Positions 23,052 to 32,517 are shown, numbered from the stretch's first letter. The stretch is DNA of 54,549 nucleotides from an uncultured Blautia sp. (GCA_900541985.1 UQLX01000016.1:1-54549), one strand, 5' to 3'. Program-made: numbers and translations. Notes: generated by a model not told the origin, from the sequence alone.

Positions 23052-25205
23052 TTATTTAATTCCTTTCATGGAAAGGCTGATACGCTTTTTCTTCATATCT
23101 ACTCCGATTACCCGGACGTCTACCACATCTCCTACGCTGACTGCTTCCAGCGGATGTTTAATGTATTTTTCGCTGATCTCGGAAATATGCACCAGGCCGT
23201 CCTGATGGACGCCGATATCTACAAAAGCGCCAAAGTCAATGACGTTGCGGACAGTTCCTTTCAGGATCATGCCTTCTTTCAGATCCTTCATATCAAGGAC
23301 ATCTGTGCGGAGTACCGGTCTCGGCATTTCCTCTCTGGGGTCACGGGCCGGTTTTTCCAGCTCTTTTACAATATCCCGAAGTGTGATTTCCCCTACTCCC
23401 AGTTCTTCTGCCAGCTTTTTGTAGTCTTTGATCTTACGGGAAATTCCGGCAAGCTTTCCAGCCGTAATGTCCTCTGTAGTAAAGCCCATAGTCTCCAGAA
23501 GCTTCTGCGCCGCCTCGTAGCTTTCCGGATGGACACTTGTAGCATCCAGAGGATTCTTTCCTCCGGTAATGCGGGCAAAACCTGCACACTGTTCAAAAGC
23601 CTTTGGTCCCAGCTTGGCAACTTTGAGAAGCTCTTTCCGGCTTTCAAACCGGCCATTTTCCTCACGATAGGCAACAATATTTTTTGCGATCACCTTGCTG
23701 ATACCGGAAATGTATTCCAGAAGAGAAGCAGACGCGGTGTTCAGATCCACACCGACCTTATTTACACAGTCCTCTACTACGCCTCCAAGGGCTTCTCCAA
23801 GCTTTTTCTGGTTCATATCATGCTGGTACTGCCCAACACCGATAGATTTTGGGTCGATCTTTACCAGCTCTGCAAGCGGATCCTGGAGACGTCTGGCTAT
23901 GGAAGCCGCGCTTCTCTGTCCCACATCAAAATTCGGGAACTCCTCTGTGGCAAGCTTGCTGGCAGAATATACGGAAGCGCCCGCCTCATTGGTGATCACA
24001 TAGGACACATGCTCCGGAATCTCTTTCAGAAGCTCCACAATGATCTGTTCGGATTCTCTGGATGCAGTTCCGTTTCCAAGAGAGATCAGAGAAATATTGT
24101 ATTTACGAATCAGCTTTTTCAGCGTATCCTTCGCAGCCCGGATCTTCGCATCCGAAGTAGGTGCCGTAGGATAGATGACAGTCGTGTCCAGAACCTTTCC
24201 CGTGGCATCCACAACCGCCAGCTTACAGCCTGTACGGAAAGCCGGATCCCATCCCAGTGCCACTTTTCCTACGATTGGAGGCTGCATGAGAAGCTGCTCC
24301 AGGTTCTTTCCGAATACATGGATTGCTCCATCCTCTGCGTTTTCTGTAAGATCGCTTCTGATCTCACGCTCGATCGCCGGGGCGATCAGACGCTTGTAGC
24401 TGTCCTCTGCAACCTCTTCCAGAATGGGAGAGGTCTGTGGGTTTTCTCTGGTGATCACCTGTTTTTTCAGCCATCTGAGGATATCCTCCTCCGGCGCGTT
24501 GATCTTTACCGTAAGAATTTTTTCTTTTTCACCGCGGTTCAGAGCAAGAACTCTGTGACCTGCCAGTTTCTTTACCGGCTCCTCAAATTCATAATACATT
24601 TCATAGACAGACGCTTCCTCCGGCTTTTTAGCGGAAGAAACCACCGTTCCCTTCTGAACTGTCAGCTTCCGGATATGAATCCTGTAGTCTGCCTCATCGG
24701 AAATGTGTTCTGCAATAATATCCTTTGCTCCGTCCAGAGCTGCCTTTACGTCAGCCACACCTTTTTCTTCGGATACAAAAGCTGCCGCTTCCTCCTCCGG
24801 AGTTTTCTCTGTCAGCTGCAGCATCAGGATGTTTGCAAGCGGCTCCAGCCCTTTTTCCTTTGCGATAATGGCCCGGGTACGGCGTTTCGGTCTGTAAGGA
24901 CGGTACAAATCCTCTACCACCACCAGGGTCTGTGCTTCCTGGATCTGTTTTTTCAGTTCCGGCGTCAGCTTGCCCTGCTCTTCAATACTGCCAAGGACCT
25001 GTGCTTTTTTATCCTCCAGATTTCTCAGATAGAGAAGTCTCTCATAAAGGGAACGGAGCTGTTCATCATTTAATGATCCTGTGGCCTCCTTACGATAACG
25101 GGAAATAAAGGGAATGGTGCAGCCTTCATCGATCAGCTTCACCGCAGCCTCTACCTGCCACTTTTCTACATTAAGCTCCTTTGTGATTACCTGAATAATA
25201 TCCAT
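23052..25205 (-). CDS. tex: Tex family S1 RNA-binding transcription accessory protein
   Basis: The cytoplasmic 717-residue protein is the usual Tex length. In order it shows the N-terminal helical region (PFISRYRKEATGSLNDEQLR, residues 33-52), the YqgF-like nuclease-fold domain (about 325-450, ALGWDPAFRTGCKLAVVDATG), helix-hairpin-helix motifs (about 490-560, LLEYISGISKVIAKNIVAYR) and a C-terminal S1 domain (about 640-715, LKEGMILKGTVRNVIDFGAF). Tex binds nucleic acid and RNA polymerase and affects transcript control in several bacteria. GGAGG precedes the ATG. It follows the DUF975 gene on the same strand. Confidence 0.96.
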   Translation of the reverse strand: MDIIQVITKELNVEKWQVEAAVKLIDEGCTIPFISRYRKEATGSLNDEQLRSLYERLLYLRNLEDKKAQVLGSIEEQGKLTPELKKQIQEAQTLVVVEDLYRPYRPKRRTRAIIAKEKGLEPLANILMLQLTEKTPEEEAAAFVSEEKGVADVKAALDGAKDIIAEHISDEADYRIHIRKLTVQKGTVVSSAKKPEEASVYEMYYEFEEPVKKLAGHRVLALNRGEKEKILTVKINAPEEDILRWLKKQVITRENPQTSPILEEVAEDSYKRLIAPAIEREIRSDLTENAEDGAIHVFGKNLEQLLMQPPIVGKVALGWDPAFRTGCKLAVVDATGKVLDTTVIYPTAPTSDAKIRAAKDTLKKLIRKYNISLISLGNGTASRESEQIIVELLKEIPEHVSYVITNEAGASVYSASKLATEEFPNFDVGQRSAASIARRLQDPLAELVKIDPKSIGVGQYQHDMNQKKLGEALGGVVEDCVNKVGVDLNTASASLLEYISGISKVIAKNIVAYREENGRFESRKELLKVAKLGPKAFEQCAGFARITGGKNPLDATSVHPESYEAAQKLLETMGFTTEDITAGKLAGISRKIKDYKKLAEELGVGEITLRDIVKELEKPARDPREEMPRPVLRTDVLDMKDLKEGMILKGTVRNVIDFGAFVDIGVHQDGLVHISEISEKYIKHPLEAVSVGDVVDVRVIGVDMKKKRISLSMKGIK

Positions 25206-25263
25206 GTTTTCCTCCAGTGATTTCTTTTCTGTCAGTCTCTTTCTCTTTCATATGGAAGGGCGC

Positions 25264-26127
25264 CTATGCCTCCGCGTCATAATCATCCCCTGTACGATGC
25301 GCCTCCGGCTCCTGCATTTCTTCTGAAGTTCCGTCTTCCCCGGTTAATCCAAGGACTTCCGGAGTCCATCTGGCCATTTCCTGTGCATGCTTTCTCCGTC
25401 TCTCCTCCAGCTCTCCGGTCACATCCATATAAAAAGCGGTCATAGACGCCTGCATATACGGCATAATCCAGATAAGTGCAATATAAAAGGTCACTACAGA
25501 CAAGAGGATCATCGGTACGAAGCTCAGCTGAAGCAGAAAAAACTTCCATATATGACCTTTCATCAGCTCTGCGCTTTTTTTCAGCGCCCGGGTTCCTTTC
25601 AGCTGCGGCTCATCTGCCAGAATATAAAAAGCCATGGAAAAAGGCAGCTTGATCACCACACCCAGAAGCATTCCCACAAACATACAGATCATAACCGGCA
25701 GCATCCATTCATACAACGCTTCTATGGTCGTTCCTTTTGGAGCCGTAGTATTTGACAGATAATAAAAAGGTATCATCAGCACAGTATCAATCAGAGAAAT
25801 AATAAAGCCTGCTGCCAGAATACCATCCGAGCCCTTCCGGAACATGCAGAAAAGATCGCTTATTTTGTATTCCCTGCCTCTCGCCATGTTCAGAAGCATG
25901 TAATTATAACCAGTGCTGACGATCATAGACAGCAGAGATACGATCAGAAGAAAAATTTCTCCAAGGATCCATGAAAGAAAAGCAGTTCCCGGAAAAAGAC
26001 TTCCTGCCACTGCCATTCCAATCGTGTTCATAAGTGGAGCTGCCATCATTCCAATAACGGCTATCCCCCATTTACCCTGCAAAAACTCTTTTGCACAGGA
26101 TTTCCAATATCTTCGGTTTCCGTTCAT
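25264..26127 (-). CDS. DUF975 family integral membrane protein
   Basis: The 287-residue protein fits DUF975: start RYWKSCAKEFLQGKWG, then MLLNMARGREYKISDLF, and a C-terminal part with RALKKSAELMKGHIWKFFLL. About six membrane segments are present, followed by an acidic tail of about 45 residues that is probably disordered and cytoplasmic (EMQEPEAHRTGDDYDAEA). The function of the family is unknown. GAGGG lies six bases before the ATG. It is 58 bases ahead of tex. Confidence 0.85.
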   Translation of the reverse strand: MNGNRRYWKSCAKEFLQGKWGIAVIGMMAAPLMNTIGMAVAGSLFPGTAFLSWILGEIFLLIVSLLSMIVSTGYNYMLLNMARGREYKISDLFCMFRKGSDGILAAGFIISLIDTVLMIPFYYLSNTTAPKGTTIEALYEWMLPVMICMFVGMLLGVVIKLPFSMAFYILADEPQLKGTRALKKSAELMKGHIWKFFLLQLSFVPMILLSVVTFYIALIWIMPYMQASMTAFYMDVTGELEERRRKHAQEMARWTPEVLGLTGEDGTSEEMQEPEAHRTGDDYDAEA

Positions 26128-26179
26128 TTTTGTCCCTCACTCTCTTTCTACTGCTATTTAGATACTTTAGCACGATTTG

Positions 26180-26904
26180 TTACAGGTGTCGATATCTTTT
26201 TCGGATTTTTACCGGTGAAACCAGACCGCCTGTCTGCAAAAACAGACAGGCGGTTGAAACTTCTGATATGATCTGCTGATTCTGTATTTCTTCATGGCGG
26301 ACTGTAATACTTGCCACCTGTGTGGTACTTTCCTCCTCATTGAACCAGAATTCCACATAGTGATCCAGCTTGGAATCTTTATCCGGATAGATTGTCAGAT
26401 AATTATCTTTATCCTCATGCAGATATCCTCTCTCTGAAGCCTTGGTGATCAGTTCATTTTTGTCTGCGCCAAGAGTGATATTTTCTGAAAGCTTCAGCGC
26501 AAGAATCTCCGGATCATAGCTTCCAAAAGAAAGCTCTGTCACAAAACAGTTCTCAATAGCAGTCGCGTTTTCTGTCAGGTTGTAAACGGAAAACGAACGG
26601 TCTGATTCTCCTTCATCACCCAGCCATTGGAGAGAAATGCAGAAACAGGGGCAGGAAGTCTGTAAAAGTCCCCCATAAATTCCACATCCGGTTCCATAAA
26701 ATCACCGCCCAGGGCTGTAGGCGCTTTATAATTTCTTACAATATCCGGCACATCTGTACTGACGCTGCCTTTATCAAAGCCTTCCGGTTCTTTGAAATTC
26801 CGGATATCAACCTGAAGAAGCGTATTCTCTTCTTTATACACATACAGCTCTACTCTCTGATAGGAGTCCTGCTGCTTCCGGATTTTCCAGTAGTTTTTTA
26901 CAAT
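26180..26904 (-). pseudogene. frameshifted remnant of unknown exported-type protein
   Basis: Two reading frames (26575-26841 and 26180-26542) belong to one protein. The first reads ...NGWVMKENQT and then hits a stop soon after; the other frame continues without a break as RSFSVYNLTENATAIENC into FVTELSFGSYDPE. The shift lies at about 26590-26605. The coding sense also runs upstream of 26841 without any proper start codon or ribosome site, up to the stop of aspartokinase. So the gene lacks its beginning, including any signal peptide, and has one frameshift. The sequence is acidic and aromatic and not recognised. A perfect 11-bp hairpin (CCGCCTGTCTG/CAGACAGGCGG, about 26228-26254) lies in its last codons and may have been its terminator. 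Confidence 0.6.
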
Positions 26905-26909
26905 TTTTA

Positions 26910-28118
26910 TCAGTCTGCAAGATTAAACGCATCATGTACCGCATTCATGGCACGGATACCGTCTTTTTCGTTAATCAGAACTGTAACGCGGATTTCTGAG
27001 GTTGAGATCATATTGATGTTTACGCCCTCATTATAAAGACTCTCAAACATCTTGGCTGCCACACCCGGGTTACTCATCATTCCTGCGCCTACAATAGACA
27101 GCTTGGCGATATTTCTCTCAGAATGGAGTTCTTTGTATCCCAGACGAGCCTGATGTTCTTCCAGAACGGCAACTGCATCGTCCAGATCCTTGCCGTCTAC
27201 GGTAAAGGAAATATCTTTTGTTCCTGCACGTCCGATGGACTGCAGGATTACGTCCACGTTGATGTTTCTCTTTGCAAGAACATCAAAAAGCTTAAATGCC
27301 ATTCCCGGGACATCCTTAAGTCCGATCACCGCAATTCTTACTGCTTCTGTATCCAGCGCCACACCGCTGATCAGCATTCTTTCCACTGTTACTTCCTCCT
27401 TTACAACAGTTCCTTCACTTGTATTCAGACTGGAGCGCACAACCAGAGGCACTCCGTATTTTTTTGCCATTTCCACAGAACGGTTATGGAGCACACCGGC
27501 TCCAAGGGTTGCCAGATCCAGCATCTCATCATAGGTGATCTCCTTCAGCTTACGTGCTGTCGGTACTTTACGCGGATCCGCAGTGTAAACACCATCTACG
27601 TCTGTGTAGATCTCACAGGCATCCGCATGAAGGGCTGCCGCAAGAGCAACTGCCGTAGTATCGGAGCCTCCTCTTCCAAGAGTGGTATAGTCGTCATATT
27701 TGTTGATTCCCTGGAAGCCTGTGACCACAACAATCTTACGGCTGTCCAGTTCCCTTTTGATACGCTCTGTATCGATCCTTTTCAGACGGGCATTTCCATG
27801 AACACTTGTGGTATGCATGGCAACCTGAAATGCATTCAGAGATACAGCCGGAACTCCCAGACTGTCCATAGCCATGCTCATAAGAGACACAGACATCTGC
27901 TCCCCGATGGTAAACAGCATATCCATCTCCCTCTTCGGCGGCTTCTCATTGACATTTGCAGCCATGGAGATCAATTCATCTGTGTACTTTCCCATTGCAG
28001 AAAGAACTACCACCACATCATTGCCTTTTTTATAGTCTTCAATACATCTGCGGGCAACATTGAAGATACGCTCCTTATTGGCCACAGAGGTTCCTCCGAA
28101 TTTCTTTACAATTAACAT
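26910..28118 (-). CDS. lysC: aspartate kinase
   Basis: This enzyme phosphorylates aspartate, the first step to lysine, threonine and methionine. The 402 residues include the kinase domain with KKFGGTSVANK at the start, GRGGSDTTAVALAAAL near residue 150 and EIYTDVDGVYTADPRKV near 170, then two ACT domains (about 255-400, ending MISTSEIRVTVLINEKDGIRAMNAVH). The ACT pair points to feedback control by lysine and/or threonine. The ATG overlaps the end of the apgM-type gene by seven bases and has GGAGG, so it is the last gene of the threonine operon. Confidence 0.96.
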   Translation of the reverse strand: MLIVKKFGGTSVANKERIFNVARRCIEDYKKGNDVVVVLSAMGKYTDELISMAANVNEKPPKREMDMLFTIGEQMSVSLMSMAMDSLGVPAVSLNAFQVAMHTTSVHGNARLKRIDTERIKRELDSRKIVVVTGFQGINKYDDYTTLGRGGSDTTAVALAAALHADACEIYTDVDGVYTADPRKVPTARKLKEITYDEMLDLATLGAGVLHNRSVEMAKKYGVPLVVRSSLNTSEGTVVKEEVTVERMLISGVALDTEAVRIAVIGLKDVPGMAFKLFDVLAKRNINVDVILQSIGRAGTKDISFTVDGKDLDDAVAVLEEHQARLGYKELHSERNIAKLSIVGAGMMSNPGVAAKMFESLYNEGVNINMISTSEIRVTVLINEKDGIRAMNAVHDAFNLAD

Positions 28119-29323
28119 AATTCTCCTCCGAAAAGATATTTCATCATATCCCAGCCGTGACTGACTGTCCTTCCGCTGTCTGCAGCTTCTTTTTCATTAT
28201 AATGCCAGTCATGCTGTTCCGGTGCGGTACTGTCATACAGAAGATAGGGAACCGGCTCCGCCACATGGGTACGCACCTTCACAGGTGTGGGATGATCCGG
28301 AAGGATCAGCATACGGTAATCCTCTCCGGCCGCATCCAGCCCTTCCTTTACCAGACGTATCAGTCTCTGGTCAAGATATTCTACGGACTGGACCTTTCTC
28401 TCCACGCTTCCCTGATGTCCCATTTCGTCCGGTGCCTCTACATGGATATACGCAAAATCATATCCCTTTTTTGTGAGGGCGTCCACTGCTGCCTGTGCTT
28501 TTCCTTCATAGTTGGTGTGAAGGCCGCCGTCGGCTCCCTCCACAGCAGCACGATCCATTTCAGCACCTACGGCAATGCCCTTCAGAAGGTCTACTGCAGA
28601 AATCATGATGCCCTTTTTATGATGGATCGCCTCAAAAGAAGTAAGGATCGGTTTGGTTCCTGCGCCCCAGAACCAGAAGCTGTTGGCAGGATTCAGTCCC
28701 TGCTCCTTTCTCTTTTTGTTCAGCGGATGATCCTTCAGGATCTCATAGCTTCTTTTCTGCATATAAAGAAGCATTTCATCCTCCGGAAGATAAGGTCCGA
28801 TCTTCTGTGTCAGCACATCATGCGGCGGGGTCAGCTCCAGCACCTGTCCGTTTTCCCATACCAGGCAGTGACGATAGCTGGTTCCCGTATAAAAATGATA
28901 CACTTCATTCTGCAGTTCCCTGCATACATCCTTAAGAAGAATATCTGCGTCCTCTGTGCTGATCTCACCGGAGCTGTGGTCCAGGATCCTCTGCTCTTCA
29001 TAGGGAGCGTCCTCCTCTGTGAGCGTTACGATGTTGCAGCGATACACCACATCACTGTCTTTCATATCCACTCCAATGCTCAGAGCCTCCAGGGGAGATC
29101 TTCCTGTATAATATTTCCGGGGATCATATCCCATGACAGAAAGATTCGCGGTATCGCTTCCCGGTGCCATTCCCTCCGGGATGGTGGCTACTGTTCCGAT
29201 CTCGGATAATTTTGCCAGCTCATCCATGCAGGGCGTTTCCGCGCAGGAAAGAGGAGTTCCTCCATTCAGGCTTTCTATTGGCCAGTCGGCCATTCCGTCT
29301 CCTAAAACCACAACATACTTCAT
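28112..29323 (-). CDS. apgM: cofactor-independent phosphoglycerate mutase-like protein, probable homoserine kinase
   Basis: The 403-residue protein belongs to the alkaline-phosphatase superfamily (archaeal-type ApgM, COG3635). Metal-site motifs are LGDGMADWPIE (about 7-17), GSDTANLSVMGYDP with the nucleophile Ser (about 55-68), HVEAPDEMGHQG and LPDHPTPVKVRTH. Such proteins placed between hom and lysC have been proposed, and in some bacteria shown, to replace ThrB as homoserine kinase. Its position here, between homoserine dehydrogenase and aspartokinase with no other thrB seen, supports that role. GGAGG precedes the ATG. Confidence 0.88.
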   Translation of the reverse strand: MKYVVVLGDGMADWPIESLNGGTPLSCAETPCMDELAKLSEIGTVATIPEGMAPGSDTANLSVMGYDPRKYYTGRSPLEALSIGVDMKDSDVVYRCNIVTLTEEDAPYEEQRILDHSSGEISTEDADILLKDVCRELQNEVYHFYTGTSYRHCLVWENGQVLELTPPHDVLTQKIGPYLPEDEMLLYMQKRSYEILKDHPLNKKRKEQGLNPANSFWFWGAGTKPILTSFEAIHHKKGIMISAVDLLKGIAVGAEMDRAAVEGADGGLHTNYEGKAQAAVDALTKKGYDFAYIHVEAPDEMGHQGSVERKVQSVEYLDQRLIRLVKEGLDAAGEDYRMLILPDHPTPVKVRTHVAEPVPYLLYDSTAPEQHDWHYNEKEAADSGRTVSHGWDMMKYLFGGELC

Positions 29324-29352
29324 AATTTCCTCCTCACCGTCCGGTTCTGTTT

Positions 29353-30567
29353 TCAGTCTTTTACCCGGATCATGGTTACCACTTTACCATTGAGTTTTGC
29401 AGCTTTTTCTTTATATTCTCCCTGTTTTACCGCCGGGGTAATAAACGCAAACTCACCAGGGAATTTTTTCAGATTTACAACCTCAACTGCTCCAAACACT
29501 TCTTCTACCTGCTCTACAGTAGCGCCCTTGACTCTTACAAAGAATCTGCCCACCACATCGTCCATTTCCATTGGATGAAGCGGATTGCTTGTCCAGTTGG
29601 TCATGATATTCCTGTGAAGGTGCTTGGCCTCATCTACTACGTCAGCTACCACTGCACTTGCAGTCGGAAGCTTACCTGCGCCGCTGCCGTAGAACATTGC
29701 ATCGCCCAGAACATTGCCGTGTACAAACACTCCGTTAAAGACGTCATTCACACTGAACAGAGGGCTTTTTCTGCTGAGAAGGAACGGCGCCACCATAGCA
29801 TAGAAGGAATCCTGTCCCACCTTGCGGCTGGTCGCAAGAAGCTTAATGGTCATTCCAAGCTCTGCTGCATATTCCATATCCTCCGGTGTGATCTTTGTGA
29901 TGCCTTCTGTATAAATTTCCTCGTAATTCAGGAATTTTCCATATGCCAGGGAAGAAAGGATGGCGATCTTACGGCATGCGTCATAGCCTTCCACATCCGC
30001 AGTCGGGTCTGCTTCCGCATAGCCTTTCTGCTGTGCTTCCTTCAGCACATCGTCAAATGCAGAGCCTTCTGTGCTCATTTTGTAGAGCATATAGTTTGTA
30101 GTACCGTTGAGGATTCCTGTAATCTCATCGATCTCGTCTGCAGTCAGAGAAGAATTTAATGCACGGATAATGGGAATACCACCTCCGCAGCTTGCTTCAA
30201 ACAGGAAATTAATATCCTTTTCTCTTGCAATCTCCATCAGCTCCGGGCCATGCTTGGCAACAAGAGCTTTGTTGGAAGTGCAGACACTTTTTCCGGATTC
30301 CAGTGCTCTCTTTACAAAGGTATAAGCCGGCTCGATACCGCCCATAACCTCTACCACGATATCTACCTCCGGATCGTTTGCGATGATCTCATAATCATGG
30401 ACCAGGATCTCCTGTACCGGATCTCCCGGAAAATCTCTGAGATCCAGGACATATTTGATGTTGATCTCTGCACCTGCACGTTTATTGATGCTTTTATGGT
30501 TTGTGTTGATTACTTCTACCACACCGCTTCCAACAGTGCCATATCCTAATACTGCTATATTTACCAT
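29353..30567 (-). CDS. hom: homoserine dehydrogenase
   Basis: The enzyme reduces aspartate semialdehyde to homoserine with NAD(P)H. The 404 residues show the Rossmann start VNIAVLGYGTVGSGVVEVI, the substrate region LFEASCGGGIPIIRALNSSL, GILNGTTNYMLYKM and YAEADPTADVEGYDACRK. A short ACT-like C-terminus (about 345-404) is present, though shorter than in Bacillus. GGGGAGG lies before the ATG. It is the second gene of the operon, 45 bases behind the ACT protein and 29 before apgM. Confidence 0.96.
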   Translation of the reverse strand: MVNIAVLGYGTVGSGVVEVINTNHKSINKRAGAEINIKYVLDLRDFPGDPVQEILVHDYEIIANDPEVDIVVEVMGGIEPAYTFVKRALESGKSVCTSNKALVAKHGPELMEIAREKDINFLFEASCGGGIPIIRALNSSLTADEIDEITGILNGTTNYMLYKMSTEGSAFDDVLKEAQQKGYAEADPTADVEGYDACRKIAILSSLAYGKFLNYEEIYTEGITKITPEDMEYAAELGMTIKLLATSRKVGQDSFYAMVAPFLLSRKSPLFSVNDVFNGVFVHGNVLGDAMFYGSGAGKLPTASAVVADVVDEAKHLHRNIMTNWTSNPLHPMEMDDVVGRFFVRVKGATVEQVEEVFGAVEVVNLKKFPGEFAFITPAVKQGEYKEKAAKLNGKVVTMIRVKD

Positions 30568-30612
30568 ATTTTCCTCCCCTGTATGTTTCTTATCTTTTTC
30601 TTATGCTTTCGG

Positions 30613-31065
30613 TTATTCCCGACCCAGAATCTTCAGATAATGGATTCCGTCGATCTTTTCTATAAATTCCACCATGGCTTCCGCATCGCCCTGCCCTGGA
30701 AGAATATCCACACTAAGAGTCAGAGTTGCCACTCCATTAATAGGAATGCTCTGATGAATTGTCAGGATATTCCCATGAAAACGTGCAATGGTATGAAGCA
30801 CTGCTGACAAAAGTCCCGGCTCGTCATCCATCTGTATGATAAAAGTAATAGTCTTTCCCCTTGCCTGATCATGAAAGGGAAAAATATCATCTTTATATTT
30901 ATAAAAAGAACTGCGGCTGATACCTGTCTGCTCTGAAGCCTCCTGTACGGTCTGTACCTTTCCGGAATCCAGAAGCCTTTTGGCTTCCACCACCTTCAAA
31001 AGTACTTCCGGAACTGCCCGTTCCTTTACTACAAAATATTTATTTTTTTCTGATGTTTTTTCCAT
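30613..31065 (-). CDS. ACT domain-containing protein (PheB/UPF0735 family)
   Basis: The 150-residue protein has a small N-terminal helix-turn-helix-like part (about 15-65, VVEAKRLLDSGKVQTVQEAS and SRSSFYKYKDDIFPF) and a C-terminal ACT domain (about 70-147, TFIIQMDDEPGLLSAVLHTI). This matches the PheB family; the B. subtilis homologue was named as a chorismate mutase but the function is uncertain. Because it opens the threonine-branch operon, a role as amino-acid-sensing regulator of these genes is plausible (inference). GGGGGAGAGG precedes the ATG. Confidence 0.88.
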   Translation of the reverse strand: MEKTSEKNKYFVVKERAVPEVLLKVVEAKRLLDSGKVQTVQEASEQTGISRSSFYKYKDDIFPFHDQARGKTITFIIQMDDEPGLLSAVLHTIARFHGNILTIHQSIPINGVATLTLSVDILPGQGDAEAMVEFIEKIDGIHYLKILGRE

Positions 31066-31077
31066 ATTCCTCTCCCC

Positions 31078-31131
31078 CTATATGATAAAAGAAAATCCCT
31101 CGCAGGGGGTGTCCGTTTCATAAGGACACAT
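31078..31131 (-). CDS. possible 17-residue leader peptide in hairpin upstream of ACT gene
   Basis: An ATG at 31131 opens a frame encoding MCPYETDTPCEGFSFII and ending with TAG at 31078-31080. It spans the loop and 3' side of the compound hairpin at 31095-31148. The possible ribosome site (TAGGAAA) is weak. It may be chance; it is listed because a peptide across a terminator stem ahead of an amino acid operon is the layout of attenuation. Confidence 0.2.
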   Translation of the reverse strand: MCPYETDTPCEGFSFII

Positions 31132-31148
31132 GTTTTCCTACGAGGGAT
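31086..31148 (-). terminator. compound hairpin terminator between prfB and threonine operon
   Basis: On the minus strand ATCCCTCGTAGG (31137-31148) pairs with CCTGCGAGGGAT (31095-31106) with one G-U pair, and GTGTCC (31124-31129) with GGACAC (31109-31114) forms an inner stem. TTTTCTTTT follows. It ends prfB transcription or, if a promoter lies between, acts as an attenuator for the ACT-hom-apgM-lysC operon. Confidence 0.8.
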
Positions 31149-31220
31149 ATGTTATCACACCTGACTATAGTCTGCAAGTATTTTTTATTCCTGCAGATTC
31201 AGGAAAATGGAATCCGCAGA

Positions 31221-32346
31221 TCAGCTCTGTTCCGTTTTTTTAGAAAGAGCGATCCATTTCAGGTATGCATTGATAAACAGATCAATTCCTCCGTCCATCA
31301 CTGCATCCACATTTCCAGTTTCTTCATTTGTACGGTGATCCTTCACCATGGTATACGGCTGCATGACATAAGAACGGATCTGATTGCCCCAGCCGATGTC
31401 CGTCACCTCGCCGCGGATACCTGAAAGTTTCTCCTCTGCCTCCTGCTGCTTCAAAAGATAGAGTTTTGCCTTCAGCATCTGCATAGCCTTATCTTTATTC
31501 ATATGCTGAGAACGCTCATTCTGGCATTGCACCACGATTCCTGTGGGAAAATGCGTAATACGGATTGCAGAAGAGGTCTTATTGATGTGCTGTCCGCCGG
31601 CACCGCTGCTTCGATAGGTGTCGATACGGATATCATCATCATTAATCTCTACGTCCAGATCTTTTTTGATATCCGGCATAACATCGCAGGATACAAAAGA
31701 TGTCTGGCGCTTGCCTGCAGCATTGAACGGTGAAATACGCACAAGACGATGGACTCCTTTCTCTGACTTCAGATAACCGTAGGCATTCTCTCCGTTTACC
31801 TGGAAAGTAACGGATTTTACTCCGGCCTCATCTCCGTCAAGATAATCAAGTACCTCCATTGTAAAGCCCTTACGGTCTACCCAGCGGCTGTACATACGAT
31901 ACAGCATTCCGCACCAGTCACAGGCTTCTGTTCCGCCAGCTCCGGCATTCAGCTTGATAATAGCGTTCTCGCTGTCGTATTCTCCTGACAGAAGAGTTTT
32001 TACACGGATATTATCAAATGATGTACGGAATTCATCCAGCATCTCCTGAATCTCAGGAATAAGATCCGGATCATTCTCCTCATAGCCCATCTCGATCATG
32101 GTTTCCATATCATCCATCTGTGTGATCAGATTATGATAGGTTTCCATATCGTCCTTCATGCTCTTTAATTCTTTCATTTTTTTCTGGGAAACCTCTGCAT
32201 CATCCCAGAAATCAGGCGCCTCCATTTCGCGCTCTAATTCTTCAACCCGCTTTTCTTTGTTAGCAAGGTCAAAGTGAATCCCTCACTTCCACTAATGGTT
32301 CTGTGTATGTTGCAAGAATACTCTTGAACTGATCTAATTCAACCAC
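31221..32346 (-). CDS. prfB: peptide chain release factor 2, programmed +1 frameshift
   Basis: RF2 ends translation at UGA and UAA. The first frame starts at GTG 32346 behind AAGGTGA and encodes MVELDQFKSILATYTEPLVE plus VRDSL, then TGA at 32269-32271. The slip site CTTTGAC is canonical: ribosomes skip one base (32271) and read GAC CTT GCT onward to 31221, giving 374 residues. An AGGG just upstream acts as the stimulating Shine-Dalgarno. The long frame holds the RF2 tripeptide SPF (RISPFNAAGKRQTSF) and GGQ (SSGAGGQHINKTSSA). Low RF2 lets ribosomes shift and make more RF2. This is normal autoregulation, not a broken gene. Confidence 0.96.
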
Positions 32347-32371
32347 AGCTTCACCTTCTTTCTATATATTA

Positions 32372-32473
32372 TTGAAACCTGCAGTCTATGCATGTTTCAA
32401 GTATTCCTAGAATATCATAATTATGCAGAAACTTCAAGGGAAGCCTTGCATAAACTATGCACAGACTTCCCTT
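32372..32473. other. hairpins between dapF-like gene and prfB
   Basis: Two inverted repeats lie here: TTGAAAC/GTTTCAA (32372-32378, 32394-32400) and AAGGGAAG/CTTCCCTT (32436-32443, 32466-32473) with inner TGCAT/ATGCA. The second probably ends the dapF-like transcript, although its T-run (TTTTTCTTTC) faces the plus direction. Confidence 0.45.
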
Positions 32474-32517
32474 TTTCTTTCATTATTGCAGCAGAATCCT
32501 TTCCAGATTTTCCGAAA

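Noticed and set aside
23154..25073. A 639-codon open frame on the plus strand
   Set aside because: It is antisense to tex, has Cys/His/Leu-rich low-sense composition and no family match; the tex protein is complete and conserved.
32269..32271. In-frame TGA in prfB as a sign of a broken gene
   Set aside because: The CTTTGAC context and the correct +1 continuation are the normal RF2 autoregulation site.
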